Shown piece by piece: positions 1 to 11,660 of a DNA stretch of 64,000 bases. The notes under the pieces are model-generated. The model had not been told where the DNA came from. It saw nothing but the letters and a program-made list of their open reading frames with translations, and searched no databases. Origin of the DNA: Chamaecrista fasciculata (taxonomy: Eukaryota; Streptophyta; Magnoliopsida; Fabales; Fabaceae); contig QANZ01027534.1 of assembly GCA_003254925.1 (NCBI GenBank), forward strand, positions 1-64,000, given 5' to 3'. Within the stretch, counting starts at the first letter, position 1, and every line of letters begins with the position of its first letter. A program made the translations under genes and the position numbers.

Positions 1-503
1 GAAAAGTCTAACGTTAATTTAATGAATGTGAATAAGTAAAAGATAAAATTGATTAAAACGTGAAACTTTAATAATGAGATTGACAATAAATAATTGGAGA
101 CAAAATTAAAATTAAAATACGAAAAAAGTAATTTTGTAAAAAAAAGAAAAACTTTTGTCAAAAGATTGAGAAGGAAATTATCAGAAAAGAAAGAAAAGAA
201 AAACCAGAACTTTACAAGTTTACATGCAAAAAAAGGAAACTTTGGCCTAAAATCCAAATACCAAAATAAGGTGTTTTGTACCCAAAAATTGAAACCCCTT
301 GTTTTGCTTGCCTTGATTTTGCGGTCTTTGAATACCCAAAATTAGGAACGCAAAAGAAGGAGCCAACCCTTATCTCCCTCATTGCGTTGCTGGTATGTAT
401 CCTTACCATAAGAGAAAGAGACTCTGTGTTTGTGTGTGTATATTTGTGTATCTATATGTATGTATATATGTATATCATTGTGTGTGCGCGTTTTTGTGTG
501 TCA

Positions 504-534
<31 letters not shown>

Positions 535-705
535 GTTTTTGTGAGTTGGGAAGACAGTTTTAGAGCTTAAATTTGCGTAGCGTGTGTGCAAAGTTCACTA
601 ATATTTCTAATCATTCTTCTTCTTCTTCAGCCTCATTCATACATATATACATGCATCCATCCCATTGATTCAACCCCAAATCCCTCTATTCCTCGCGTTT
701 CTAAG
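1..705 (+). promoter_or_regulatory. Upstream region and likely first (non-coding) exon of the 1088-1624 gene
   Basis: No coding region is supported here. The first ~400 bases are A-rich. A TG/TATG-rich stretch (about 424-500) and a perfect TC microsatellite (504-529) precede a pyrimidine-rich segment (615-700) that looks like a plant 5' leader. The stretch ends at a good splice donor (AAG|GTAAAA at 706). Short reading frames across here are low-complexity and have no family resemblance. The promoter assignment is inferred from position only. Confidence 0.45.
504..529. repeat. (TC)n microsatellite
   Basis: About 13 uninterrupted TC units in the presumed promoter/leader of the first gene. Pyrimidine dinucleotide runs are common in plant core promoters and leaders. 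Confidence 0.9.
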
Positions 706-1055
706 GTAAAAACCCACCAAAAATCAGAATGATTCTTTTGATTTTCCCGATCAATCATTTCTCTATTTATTATTATTACCTTTCTGGGTTTTCTCTTTTT
801 GTCATTTTTGAGTGATGTATTGTTCACATTTTCTAGTGGGGTTTCCTAGATGTATTTGTACTTTGTAGTTCTATTCATTTCAATCTGACATGATGGGTCT
901 TTGATTGATTATTCTGAAGTTATTGGTTTAGTTTGATTCAATCTGAGATTATGAATGTTACACATTTCTTTTTCTTTTTTTCTGAAATTGAAAATATGAT
1001 GATGGGAATAATGCTTCTGAAGTTGATTGTTATTTGTTAATCTTCCATTTGACAG
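706..1055 (+). other. Probable 5'-UTR intron of the 1088-1624 gene
   Basis: A donor AAG|GTAAAA at 706 and an acceptor TTTGACAG ending at 1055 bound a 350-base T-rich stretch. The predicted start codon lies 32 bases after the acceptor. Splicing is inferred from the signals alone. Confidence 0.5.
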
Positions 1056-1087
1056 AAAAAGAGAAAAGGGACCATATTTATATATAA

Positions 1088-1624
1088 ATGGAACAAGAGA
1101 AGATGAAGAGAGTGAGAGATTATGAAGCTGATATTCCTTCTTCTTTTGAGAACAACAATGCAAAGAAGAGAGATCTGTATGGTATCAACATCATGAAGAA
1201 GGAGAAGAAGGACTTAGAATCAGAAAAAGGTTCAAATTCAAAAACATCATGGGATTCCTCTCACTTATCATTTGGAGTGTTTGATTTTCCATGGCTCAAA
1301 GATGGTGTCATATCTCAAAAAGAAGCCTACTTCCTGGAAATTGAAGGCAAATTCTCATCATCTTCATCATCATCCCTTGAACATGAAGATGCTGCCTTCA
1401 ATGCAATTGGTATTGATTTCTCAGAAGCTTATAGCTTTTGTGAAACTCCAGAGGCATCAAAGATGATGGTGATGGAGAATCTTAATAATAATAATAGTAA
1501 TTTGTGGAAGCCATTTGAGAGTGATGGGTTGGAGATAAAAGCAGAGGATGTGGATTGCATTTGGAGCTCTTTGCTTAATAATAAGCCTCTTTCATCACAA
1601 CAAGAAGATGGGGATACCCTTTAG
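1088..1624 (+). CDS. Small acidic plant protein of unknown function (178 aa)
   Basis: This is a single-exon frame of 178 residues with an ATG in a purine-rich context (ATAAATGGAA). I do not recognise a characterised family. The N-terminus (1-45) is rich in Lys/Arg/Glu and could hold a nuclear localisation signal (AKKRD near 26-30, KKEKKD near 37-42). A conserved-looking block, FGVFDFPWLKDGVIS, lies near 62-76. A serine run, an acidic middle part and an Asn repeat follow. The C-terminus carries an acidic/aromatic patch, KAEDVDCIWSSLLN near 151-164, which resembles short hydrophobic-in-acidic interaction or activation motifs. There are no membrane spans and no signal peptide. The layout fits small plant regulatory proteins with two short conserved motifs, but that is only a resemblance. 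Coding potential is supported by the codon pattern, the candidate 5'-UTR intron and the isolated long frame. Confidence 0.7.
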   Translation: MEQEKMKRVRDYEADIPSSFENNNAKKRDLYGINIMKKEKKDLESEKGSNSKTSWDSSHLSFGVFDFPWLKDGVISQKEAYFLEIEGKFSSSSSSSLEHEDAAFNAIGIDFSEAYSFCETPEASKMMVMENLNNNNSNLWKPFESDGLEIKAEDVDCIWSSLLNNKPLSSQQEDGDTL

Positions 1625-1636
1625 TTGAGAAAACTT

Positions 1637-1882
1637 GTTTTTAAGTCTTTAAATTTGTATTAAAACCACGATTTAATCCTTGAATATTAGAAATATGTTT
1701 TTGGGTCTTTGATGTTCTTACAAACGTTCTTTTACAAACATCAACTATATAGTCTGCACGGATAAAAATCCAAGGACTAGAATGTTGATGTTTGTAAAAA
1801 CATTTGAAGACCAAAAAATATATTTCCAATATTTAGGATTAAATTGTAATTTTGAGTCAAATTTAAAGATCAAAAAATAAAC
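1637..1882. repeat. Foldback (MITE-like) element just after the stop codon
   Basis: The two halves are imperfect inverted repeats. The left arm around 1637-1712 (AAGTCTTTAAATTTG ... TTTTTGGGTCTTTGATG) is mirrored by the right arm around 1805-1882 (GAAGACCAAAAAATATATT ... CAAATTTAAAGATC). It starts 12 bases after the stop codon of the first gene, so it probably forms part of that gene's 3' UTR. Target duplications are not clear. Confidence 0.6.
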
Positions 1883-3129
1883 TTTTTTCTTTAATGTAAG
1901 TAGTAGTTTTTTTTTTTAAATCTTTTTTCTCTAAATTTCTACTTCAATATTCTTCATCTCAGATGAAACTTACAAGATGGCAAAATCTGGGTTAGGTGTA
2001 TAGTGTCTAATCTTATTCCCTCAAGTTTTCTTTTACTACCCTTATTTTGGGTATGCCATCACCAATTTTGTCACACTTTTTTCTTGATTGTTCCAATAAA
2101 CATAGAATAGAAAAGTATTTAATTTTGAACAATTGGGAATTATGATAATAAAACAGTGAGATTTTAGTTTATTATTACTACATATAATGAGGATTTTGCA
2201 GATTCTCCTTCAAAATGGTCTAGTCTCTTAACAAAGCTATTTAACTTGTTTACATTTGTTTATTGATATTTAATTTAGTTTTTAAATTGATCGGGTTTGT
2301 CATAGATTTTTTTAAAAAATATTTTCTCTAGAAATATTATGTTTTTTCTGGGCTTTGTATACTTGAAAGTTGAGAGGGAGCAACTTCATTATAAATGTAG
2401 CATAGTCATCAAAAGTGAAAAGCAATTAATTCAGTTAGAATATGCAGATTACTTGTATCTTTGATCCTTGTATTAAGATGTTTTTACTCAATATGTCTAT
2501 AATATACAGTAATATAGATGTTTACTTTATTATTAATAGTTATAGTTATACTTGGCCTAAACCTTTCCAAAAAAACAAAATTAATCTTTTAAAATGTTTT
2601 TGTTTTGGTATTCTATTTCCAAAATCATATGTCATATCATGCTCATTTAATAATTTTTTGTAAGACTTCTTTATTTTTTGTTAAAAATATATGTATGCAT
2701 GTTAAACATTGCAAAGTATATTTTATATATCGAATATTTACAGAAATCTGCCAACAAAATTATCAAATTACAGGAATAGGGACATTATACGTGAATTTGG
2801 TTGATGAAACAAGAAATTATTTAAGATATTTGTAAATGTTAATTACATCATCTTGAAAACCAATGTCTCTATAACTTCGTCAAAAAACAACCTTAAGTTG
2901 CTGTCCTTTAAGTAAGCTAAGTGCTAACAGATCAACAATTTGCTGTTTCCCATAAATCCTTCTGTTTTAGTTATAAAAATTGATCAACATGTAAGTTTAT
3001 TCGGTTGTATACTTCTATTCATTATTTTTTTTATTAATTTTAAATCTAAAGCATACCCTCAAAATTATTATGTGGGACTTGGGATTTACATTATACATAA
3101 AAGTGGGTCCATATGAGATTTCAATGGTG
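1883..3129. other. AT-rich intergenic stretch, nothing identified
   Basis: Short open frames here are low-complexity and rich in Phe, Ile, Tyr and Asn, as expected of AT-rich DNA. No splice-consistent exons, RNA genes or element termini were recognised. Confidence 0.5.
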
Positions 3130-3236
3130 TTTGGTACATGGTTGAGTGCTATGCCTCATATTGCGTGGTCACGGGTTTGATGTCTGGTACCTTCTGTTGT
3201 GTTTGTGATTTTAACTTTTAGTATTTTTTTTAAATT
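3130..3236 (+). mobile_element. Candidate tRNA-derived SINE
   Basis: A box-A-like stretch (TGGTTGAGTGCTATGCC, ~3141) is followed ~30 bases later by a box-B-like stretch (GGGTTTGATGTC near 3174) and, after a short body, a T-rich tail near 3227. This order and spacing match the RNA polymerase III promoter of tRNA-derived SINEs. It is degenerate and the boundaries are approximate. Confidence 0.4.
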
Positions 3237-4025
3237 ATGAGATTAATATGTGTAAAAAAAGCATGATTCTTTTAATAAATTATTTATTGAAACATTTAAA
3301 AATTAAAAGTATATAAATTTTCACGTATTCTTTCTTTTGTTGTGTTCATGAATAATTAATATGAACTTAAAGATAGAAAACTGTCGCTCCGCTCCAAAAC
3401 CGTTTTTCTGCATTTCTTCTTCTCCCATTCATCTTTTTCTTTCCTAGATTTAGTTTTAGGGGAGGAGTTGTAATTAGAAATACAATTCCTCCCTTATAAT
3501 TTATTTTGTTTTGCTTTTTCATTTTAATAAATCAGATCAGTCCCCCAAAGGTTGGTGGTGGTTTTCTCCAGATCTATTTCTGGTTTTACTCTTTCTTTAT
3601 GAAAGAATTATTCCAATCCTAAATCGACTCGGATCTGAGCATCTATGCCGAAAAGCTTTCGACCTATCGTCATGGAGAAGTTTACGACATCTTCATTCGG
3701 GAAGAAAACTACTTTTCTGATATGCAGGGAGTATCATTGTAAATGTTATGTTGGCAACACCAAGATCGGTGATACGTTTCATCCTGAGGATACTTTCCAT
3801 ATACACTATTTACAGATTCTGCTCCATGTATTGTTAGATTTGTGTTATCTAAACGACGATTGTAAGTGTTGTTTGGCTTTTCTATAATATAATTTGGCTT
3901 TTGATGCTTTTAAAAATAAAAATATGAACTTAATCTTGTGTCGGCCCATGGATTATTTCACAATAATAAACCAGTTAATGGGCTTAAGCATATTTCTATA
4001 ACTTGGTCCCAAAATATATAAAAAA
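3237..4025. other. Intergenic stretch with a more complex segment at ~3600-3890
   Basis: A segment at about 3600-3890 has less AT bias and overlapping open frames of 69 and 80 codons, including a Cys/His-rich run. I recognise no family, and no convincing splice structure connects it to anything. It may be a remnant of a gene or transposon. Confidence 0.35.
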
Positions 4026-4403
4026 GGTTAAAGTGCACTTTTGGTCCCATAATTTTGGCAAAGGTCTCAATTTGGTCCCATAATTTTTTTGTTTCAATTT
4101 TGATCCCATAACTTTTGAAAACGTCTTACCGTTGGTCCTAAGTTGATTTCTATTCATTATCTTCCGTTAAATCCACTTCACCCATATTTGTCACGTCATC
4201 ATTCAAATCAGTATGTCAGATCATCTTTAACCGCGGAAAATGAATAGAAATCAGCTTTGGACCAACGGTGGGACGTTTTCAGAAGTTATAGGACCAAAAT
4301 TGCAACAAAAAAAGTTATGGGACCAAATTGAGACCTTTGCCAAAGTTATGGGACCAAATTGAGACCTTTGCCAAAATTATGGGACCAAAAGTGCACTTTA
4401 ACC
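4024..4403. mobile_element. Mutator-like foldback MITE with 9-bp target duplication
   Basis: A nearly perfect long inverted repeat. The left end GGTTAAAGTGCACTTTTGG is mirrored exactly by CCAAAAGTGCACTTTAACC at the right end, and the arms carry repeated TTTGGTCCCATAA motifs. TATATAAAA occurs on both sides of the element, fitting a 9-bp target-site duplication as made by Mutator-like transposases; the A-run at the left makes that edge ambiguous by two bases. There is no coding capacity. It is the best-preserved member of a repeat family that recurs through the window. Confidence 0.75.
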
Positions 4404-5806
4404 TATATAAAATGTTATATGAACAACATTCAATTTATGCATTCCCATCAATTTATAAACCAGTTAGTGATTTTTTTTTTTATGGAACATTATTAGTGAT
4501 TATTAGAATAAAACAATATTTTCATTTGTTAGTGATGGAACTTGGAAGGGATTTGGAATAAAACAATATTTTTGTTCTTATTTTTTAATTCTAAAATGCT
4601 AACTTGTTGTGACAATAGTACTTCTATAATCTACAATTCAAGAGTAAAAAAAAAAAAAAAAGNTATGATTATAAATTTATAATGGACAATATATTTTTAG
4701 GTTATTCTAATGAACATCAAAATTAGGAAAACAAAATGGAAGAAAATTTAGCTGTTGCCCCAATGAATATGGACAATAAATAGGACAAAATGAATGTTTT
4801 ACAATATTTAAGTTTGTTAATTTCATATGTACAAATAAGTCAAATGTGTTACTGTGAATTATGATTATTAATTTCATTTTCATGGAAAATATTAAAAAAA
4901 ATGGGTATAGGAACAAAAGTTAATTCCGTCTGTTGGCCCATCAATGTGGACAATGAATGGAGTGAAATGATTCTGACAAAAAAAAAAGTTAAATGAAGCT
5001 GAAAGCTATTAAATAAATTGATAAGTATTAGTAAAATAACAATTAAGAAAAATTTATTCAACATATAACACAAAAAAATATTTATTTAGTTTTTTTATAA
5101 CAAATATTTATTTAGTTGATTCTATACTTAACTACTTATGTAGTTTGCATAAATTAACATCAAAAAAAGATTTGAGAATGGAATTAAAAACAGCGAAAAA
5201 AAGTTTTCATTTGTGTCAAAGTTAAATTGTGAATATATATATATATTTGCCTAACACGCCAAGTTTGGTATTCAAATTCCATTCTTTGGGGATGAGCTCA
5301 AGTCAAGAATTCCTGGAGCTGCATGCACAAATATGATCATCAACAGACCAATTTATTTATAACAAATATATAAATTGATCTCTACAAAATATGAGTTGAT
5401 AAATTAATCTTCAAAAGTTTAATTTTTCTAAGTCATGAAGTTAATATATTTTAGTCATTTTCTCTCTATAAGCTAATTCTTATAAAGAGTAAAATGTATT
5501 TGGTGCTCGACTGCTCGTGAATTATAAGATCAATTTCAGGTAAATTAATAAATTTTATTTGTGTCAATGGTATCTCATAAGCTTTACATTTGATTCAGCG
5601 TTAGACCAAGGTTCAACAACGTTAAAATTGTTAACGATAGGTGCGGACATTAACATTTGTTTTTAGAACACAATTAACATTAAATGTTAAAGTTTTAAGG
5701 TACAATTAACACAAATGTAAAATATTCAATAGTAAGAAAAAAAATCATTTTTTTTGTGGTCTGAAAGATAAATCCTTCATTTATGTAATAGGGAGACCAA
5801 GTAAGG
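4404..5806. other. AT-rich intergenic stretch, nothing identified
   Basis: Homopolymer and dinucleotide runs only, with one undetermined base at 4663 inside an A-run. No genes or element ends were recognised. Confidence 0.5.
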
Positions 5807-6309
5807 TAGGGGTGTACAAACATTACTCGACCCGGTCTCTTTTTTGAAATCAAGCCGGGTCCAAGATCGGGCGGGCCTAAGTCTTGGGTTTCGATGTCCT
5901 AAACCCGGCCCATGTATACTAGTATTTAATTTATTTTTATTTTTATTATATATATTTATTTTGTTTCTTATAAAATATTCTTTTTATCGTAGAAAATATA
6001 CATGTATTCTTATTTTTATTAAATGTATATTAGAAAAATACATAAAATATATACTTAATCTCAATTAAATCAATAGTTCTTTAACAAATAAATCAAATTA
6101 AATATTTTTAATAATATAAAATCCCCTAAAGTGATCCAAAATTAATTTTTTGATCAATATATATAAGTTAAAAATATATAAAGTATATAAATAGTTTAAA
6201 ATATTTGTTTAAAAAATAGTTTTTTGCCCGGTGATCCGGGTCGGCCCGAACAGAAACCGGGTCGGTCCCGAGTATGTTTGAGGCCCAACCCGAGGTTTGT
6301 GCACCCCTA
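5807..6309. mobile_element. hAT-type non-autonomous element (diverged)
   Basis: Terminal inverted repeats TAGGGGTGTACAAAC and GTTTGTGCACCCCTA bound a 503-base element. Its subterminal regions are rich in CCCGG/CGGGT motifs on both strands, typical of plant Ac/Ds-like (hAT) MITEs. The interior is AT-rich with no transposase. The flanking 8-mers do not match, so the target duplication has decayed or one edge is altered. Confidence 0.65.
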
Positions 6310-6775
6310 AAACATAACAAATTAGAACAATATAAAGGAGAAGATAATAAAATCTCAAACAACAAATCTAAGAATAAAGATAAGACCATATGTTGTATAC
6401 AACGCAATATACATTAAAAAGACAAATCTACAAAATTTCTAAAAAAAGAAAACTTAAAAATAAACTGAGAGATCCAAAAAAAAAATGATATTGATTGCAT
6501 TAGGCCTTGGTTTGACATTGAGTCAAATGTAAAAACTTTTTAATATAATTAATACAACAAAAGAAAGTTTAAAGGTATATTTGGGATTAACCTTATAGTT
6601 CAAGGATATAATAGTGTTTTTGCCTTCCCATAAATTAAATTTAAAAGATTAAATTATATTGTCTCAACAAGTGTGTAAAGTTTAGAGTTACAAATCAATT
6701 CAAACATTAGATTCCATTAGTTTTTTCTATTAAAGCGTGTCTAGTTTCCCTGTATGGTACTACAGAAATATTAGT

Positions 6776-7010
6776 GAGACTTTCATGGTATTAAGTGGTA
6801 TATTGTTATAGTGTAATGAATAAGTTATTTATGTTAAAACTTCAGTAAGTTCAATCATGATTCTCAATAAAATAAAACATTTGACTTTTGGTAGTATATA
6901 TATTGAGGATTTATCTAACTGATTCTCAATAAAATAAAACATTCTCAATAATATATATTTGTACAAGTAATACAAATCAATTTTAATTTAGCTAAACCAA
7001 AAGATGTCAA
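6776..7010. repeat. Dispersed repeat, copy A (related to 16711-16886)
   Basis: Strong similarity to 16711-16886, beginning with TTTCATGGTATTAAGTGG and running through a shared AT-rich body. Copy A carries an extra internal duplication of TCTCAATAAAATAAAACATT (about 6863 and 6923). A further shared 17-mer, GGTGAACATACTCCTAC, occurs near 7526 and 17696, so the original duplication may have been longer. Confidence 0.65.
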
Positions 7011-7374
7011 ACGACAAGGCTTGCAATTGCAGTAATCCAAGAAATGGTAGAATGGGTCGTTGAGGATGTCTTCCATATTGTCATTTCAAAATTTACCGAA
7101 AAGTACAACTAGCACATATTGCTTTGAGTTTATTAGTCGTTTTCTTGTTTAAGATGTCACAGTGCTTCCTTCAAACTAATAAAGAGAAGAAGACCGATGA
7201 ACAGGAGAAGAAGGCAACAGGGGAGAGGAGAAAACAGATGAAGATGAGAAGGCAACCGGAGAGATTACTATGATACAAGCAGAAGACAGTGACGGAGGCA
7301 GGACAAAATATGAGGGGGGGGACAAAGGAAATTTTGTATAGGATATCATGTCTAAAAGTCAACAAAAAAAAAAA

Positions 7375-7462
7375 AACAAAGTGCTGGAGGCTAGAAATCG
7401 AACCAGCACCCTCTTAGTTTAGAAAATTGCATAAACCAGCTGAGCTATACTCTCATTTGTAC
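7375..7462 (-). mobile_element. tRNA-like sequence, probably SINE-derived
   Basis: On the minus strand a near-perfect box A (TAGCTCAGCTGGTT) is followed about 30 bases later by a box B (GGTTCGATTTC), the internal promoter of a tRNA. The acceptor and anticodon stems do not pair well, so a functional tRNA is unlikely. An A-run on the plus side (about 7364-7376) forms a T-tail on the minus strand. A tRNA-derived SINE or tRNA pseudogene fits best. Confidence 0.5.
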
Positions 7463-7699
7463 TAAAGTTATATATTTAGTTGAGCTCCGTGCCTGGCAGA
7501 ATAGAAGATCGACGTCATCGAAGGCTGGTGAACATACTCCTACATTTGCTATTTAGTTGAGCACAATGATTTTCTTATACGTTTGATTTTTGAAATTTTA
7601 TAAAATTATCGTAAAACTAAAAATCTTACAAAATAACTGAACTAAAAATAGTTAATACAAATAAATAGTTAAATCGAACGAAGTAGCACAATTACAAAG

Positions 7700-7928
7700 C
7701 ATGTACACTTTATTTTGAAGGCGTGTCATCGTGTCGGACATGGACACGTGTTCGACACCCGTTAGACACTCACATGACGCATATTCCTAAGTTTTAAAAT
7801 AGAGAATCAATTTATGTGACTTTAATATGATAAACAATAGAAAATAATAACATATATGACATATATTAGGAAAAATATATTGTAATTTTTAAAGTTTTCA
7901 TCAAAATTAATTAATTTTTAATTATTTA
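7700..7928. repeat. Left part of a dispersed repeat interrupted by the Helitron
   Basis: GTGTCGGACATGGACACG-type motifs near 7728 begin a repeat that continues after the Helitron at 14924-15040, where GTGTCCATGT motifs occur in the opposite orientation. A second, uninterrupted copy lies at 34270-34506. It looks like a foldback element with degenerate inverted ends. Confidence 0.7.
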
Positions 7929-8487
7929 TCTATTCTCTAAGATATAATAAGGAGAAGCAAGCCTCAAATCATGCCACATGGCTCCTACATGGCATGGGGC
8001 CCACCAACTAATTTGGAAATACTAATGCGTGTTCATGACGTGTCTCCTATATGGCATATTTGATACCACTAATTGCATGGCACGTGAAATTTAGCTTAAA
8101 ATTATATACGTATTGCCATGTGGAAATTATAAAATTAAATTAAATATGCCATTAATTTTGCGGCTGGATAATAGATTGATTCACATAATTGTTAATTGAT
8201 TCCATTTATAGTAATCCTAAAAGCATGATTGGAAATCACATCCATGATTTTTGGAGTTGAGTATCATAGACTAATTACCATGACTAGGGTTTAGGGGTTA
8301 TTTATGGACCAATTTTAAGCATGTTATTTCATGAAATTATCATAAATATAAAATTATTTATTATATTAATTTGTAATTTGTTTATATAATAATAATTTCT
8401 ATATTTTGATATACTACAATTGACGAATTTGGAAATGCAATTAATTTGATTATATGGTATCTCTAAATAATCAATTAAATTAGTGTA

Positions 8488-8600
8488 TCTATTCTCTATC
8501 TATTCTCTATCTATTCTCTATGATATAATAAGGAGAAACATACTCAATTTCTTGCCACATGGCTCTTACATGGCATGGGGGCCACTGACTAATCTGACAT
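8488..8600 (+). repeat. Second Helitron 5' terminus inside the element, with three 11-bp repeats
   Basis: TCTATTCTCTA occurs three times in tandem (8488-8520). The following ~85 bases match the start of the Helitron at 7929 (GATATAATAAGGAGAA, GCCACATGGCTC, ACATGGCATGGGG). This is either the head of a nested Helitron or a duplicated 5' end. Only one 3' hairpin was found. Confidence 0.7.
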
Positions 8601-11463
8601 GGCTCCTGCATGGCATAATTGTAACCACTAAATGATTGCCAATTGGACTGCGTGTGACACTTGGATTTATTTTGCCAACTAGACTTTTCATAATTATTGC
8701 AGCCCAATTTCGAATTTAATATGATTGGCAATCAAATTAAATTAATTTTAGCATTTTTAGCAATCAATTAAATATATGGTAGAGTGTTTTGTTGTTATTT
8801 TAGGTTTAATTGAAAAATCAATATTAAGATATGTGAGCCAGCAAGGTAAATTCGAACTAATGTCAATTAGTAGTTAATTGACATATCAATCATTCCTTAA
8901 AATCAAAAATTAAAAATAAAACTAATTATTCGATTTCCTTCAATTCCGGAATTAATAAGTTAATTAATATATATATATATATTAATTATAAAGTAGACCT
9001 ATTGAAATTATTATGCCCAGATTATTCTAATTTTGTGATTAGGTTACATGATTTTCTCCAATCATAAATTCAAATTAATATGCATTATTTTAGAATATCT
9101 TTTTCAAATTCAAATTTTAATTTTATGATATCCACTATATAATATCTCTAATTTAGGCTGGAATTTTTCCTTATATATACTTCTTCAGTTATAGTTCATT
9201 TCTACCATTCTCACGTGTTCTTTTTTTTTCCTCTGATTCAGGTTTTCTCTTTTGTTCTTCAGCAAGAGTAAATGATCAAGAATAATGTGTTTGAGGGACT
9301 CTTCTATTTTTAAACTGTGCACGAAATTGAGTAAGTATTTTGTGATTTTTATTTTCAGAATTGGTACGAATTTTGCAAGTTGCATCTACTACTTTCTATT
9401 TCTATTTATTTTTTCAGAAAAATGCTATTTTGCTACAGAAAATGACTGCAACATAAATCAAGAGGTATCCTTCTCTCATTGAAATTGTAGACACAAACAA
9501 AATACTTTTCATTATCCTCACTTCTATTTCACATTTCTTGGATCAGAAAAAATGCTCAAGGATGTCTCCTTGCAAATACTCAAGGATTTATTTTGAGCAA
9601 GGAAGCAATCAAAAGATGGAAGCACGACATTTGCAATTGTGGTGCAATTTTTGAAGATTATTAGGGTAGCCAACCAGCCATAAGTGATTTTTTTTTTGCC
9701 TTGATAGACATGAGTCTATGTGTTTAGGTCTTTATAATATTTTAGAGTTCTTTTCTTTTCCTTTCATATTAAACGTAAGCTTTTTTGTACGTTGAAAGTT
9801 GTATTGAATTTTATCATTATCTAATGAAGAAATTATTCAAGGGTACTCACAAGTCTATACATGTTCATTTGTGATTCAATCATTTGTGACCCTTTGAATT
9901 AATTTTGATTCTAAATTTCAGTGTATATAATATTAATAGTAATAATAATTAAAATTTAGCCTTTCTCTCTTGAATCTTTACCAAACTCAAATTGGATCAT
10001 AATACCAGTTGGATACTTGGATCATATATATATATATATACACACAATTCTAATGTTATGAAGCCTTTCGTGTATATGGTCTTCAAACACATGAATTCCA
10101 ATTGATCTAAAATTAAGAAGAAAAAAAAGGCCAAACAACGTTGGCATCTTGATTACCTTTTTTAGAAAAATAAAATCTGCAAATAACATGTATTTGTTGT
10201 TGAAAATATTTATATGCCTAAGTAATAAACTTAAATCATTAATAATATTCAACCAAAAAATATTGTTGATATTGCATGAAAAATTAAATTTTAAACTTAT
10301 TATTAAATAAATTTATAAACCAAAATATGCTTTTTTTTAACATTTTCTAAGTATAATTACGCTAATACTAGGGAAAAATTAATTTAAATTTAAGTTAGTA
10401 ATAAAAATTTAAGTTTTTTTCTATAATTTTGAAATTAATGAACATTAAAGATGCTAAATTTGTGGACAACTTAATGTCATATCATTACTACAAAATAAAT
10501 TGTCATAACTATGATTGCATTTTTAAAAGTCATAGTGTTATTTTGCCTAAAATTATTTATTTTTATTATAACAATAATAATATCTTATCATTAATAAATT
10601 ATTTTTCGTGTTTCTCTTGGAGAGTATGACTTTTTAAAAGTCATAATTGGAATTTTAAAATTTATAATATTATTTCTTATAAAAGATGCATGATATGTTA
10701 TAATTTATTTTTCATGTTTCTCTTGGAGAGTATGATCAACTTTCTTTTTTTCTATTTCAAATCTGGTCCAAATATGAATTTCTAATTTAACTGAATAGTA
10801 ATATTAACATTAAAAAAAAGTTCAATAACTATTTTTCACATGATAATAGAAAATCATAGTGATAGCTTAGAGTTTATTATGTTTATAATTCAGTAGCAAC
10901 AAAATTGAAAAAAAAAAGGTGTCCAAAACTTAGCCAAATTAATTATAATAAATGTAAATAGTAAATACACATATTAAAGCATGTAAATTAATTCTAATAA
11001 ATGTCATATAAAAGTAATTGCAATGCAAATTTAACTATATATAGCAAATTTACAAATTGAACTCACAAATTTGACTATATATAAAAGTAATTTCCTTCCT
11101 TTATCATTTTGAAAAGAAAAAACGTGTCAAATCAACCCTTTTTTGAGAATCAATCAAACCATGGTAGCAATTAATATACCAATGGTGATCTTTCTATTGT
11201 TTTATGCCGTAATTAAATAGAGAAAAGAAAAATCATGGTTAAGTGTCTTCGGCACTTATATATTTGATAGTACGAAGTTAAAAATATCTTTTTTAAATTT
11301 AACTTGGTTAAATAAGAAAGTTGCTTGATTAAGGAATTAAATGAAGATTAAATTCTTGCTTTTGTCTAATAAAATCAAATATTGTATGAATGTCTTTTAG
11401 GAAAAAAAAATTTGAATCAACTAACGATTTGGTCTCCAAAAGACCATAGAGCAGACAACTCAG

Positions 11464-11660
11464 TCCCTAAGGAGGCGTTTAGTTCACGGATTGGAAAAAT
11501 AGTCGCGAGATTATGAGCTCGGAATTAGAGTAATCCCGCGTTTGGTACGCGGATTGGACAATTAGTCTCAGGAATAGCATAATTTCCTAAAATAGCTATT
11601 TTTTAATCCCATCCTAGGGGGTGGGATTAGTCTAATTCCATAGCAGGACCCTTTTTGTTA
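11464..11660. mobile_element. Possible small MITE inside the Helitron
   Basis: A segment less AT-rich than its surroundings begins AGGAGGCGTTTAGTTCACGG and repeats a GGATTGG motif internally. The style resembles short DNA-transposon derivatives, but matching ends and target duplication were not established. Confidence 0.3.

Noticed and set aside
3511-3887. Overlapping 69- and 80-codon frames with Cys/His-rich composition
   Set aside because: There is no zinc-finger spacing, no known family and no splice context; recorded only as a complex intergenic segment.
7375-7462. Functional tRNA gene
   Set aside because: A and B boxes are good but acceptor and anticodon stems do not pair, so a SINE or pseudogene is more likely.
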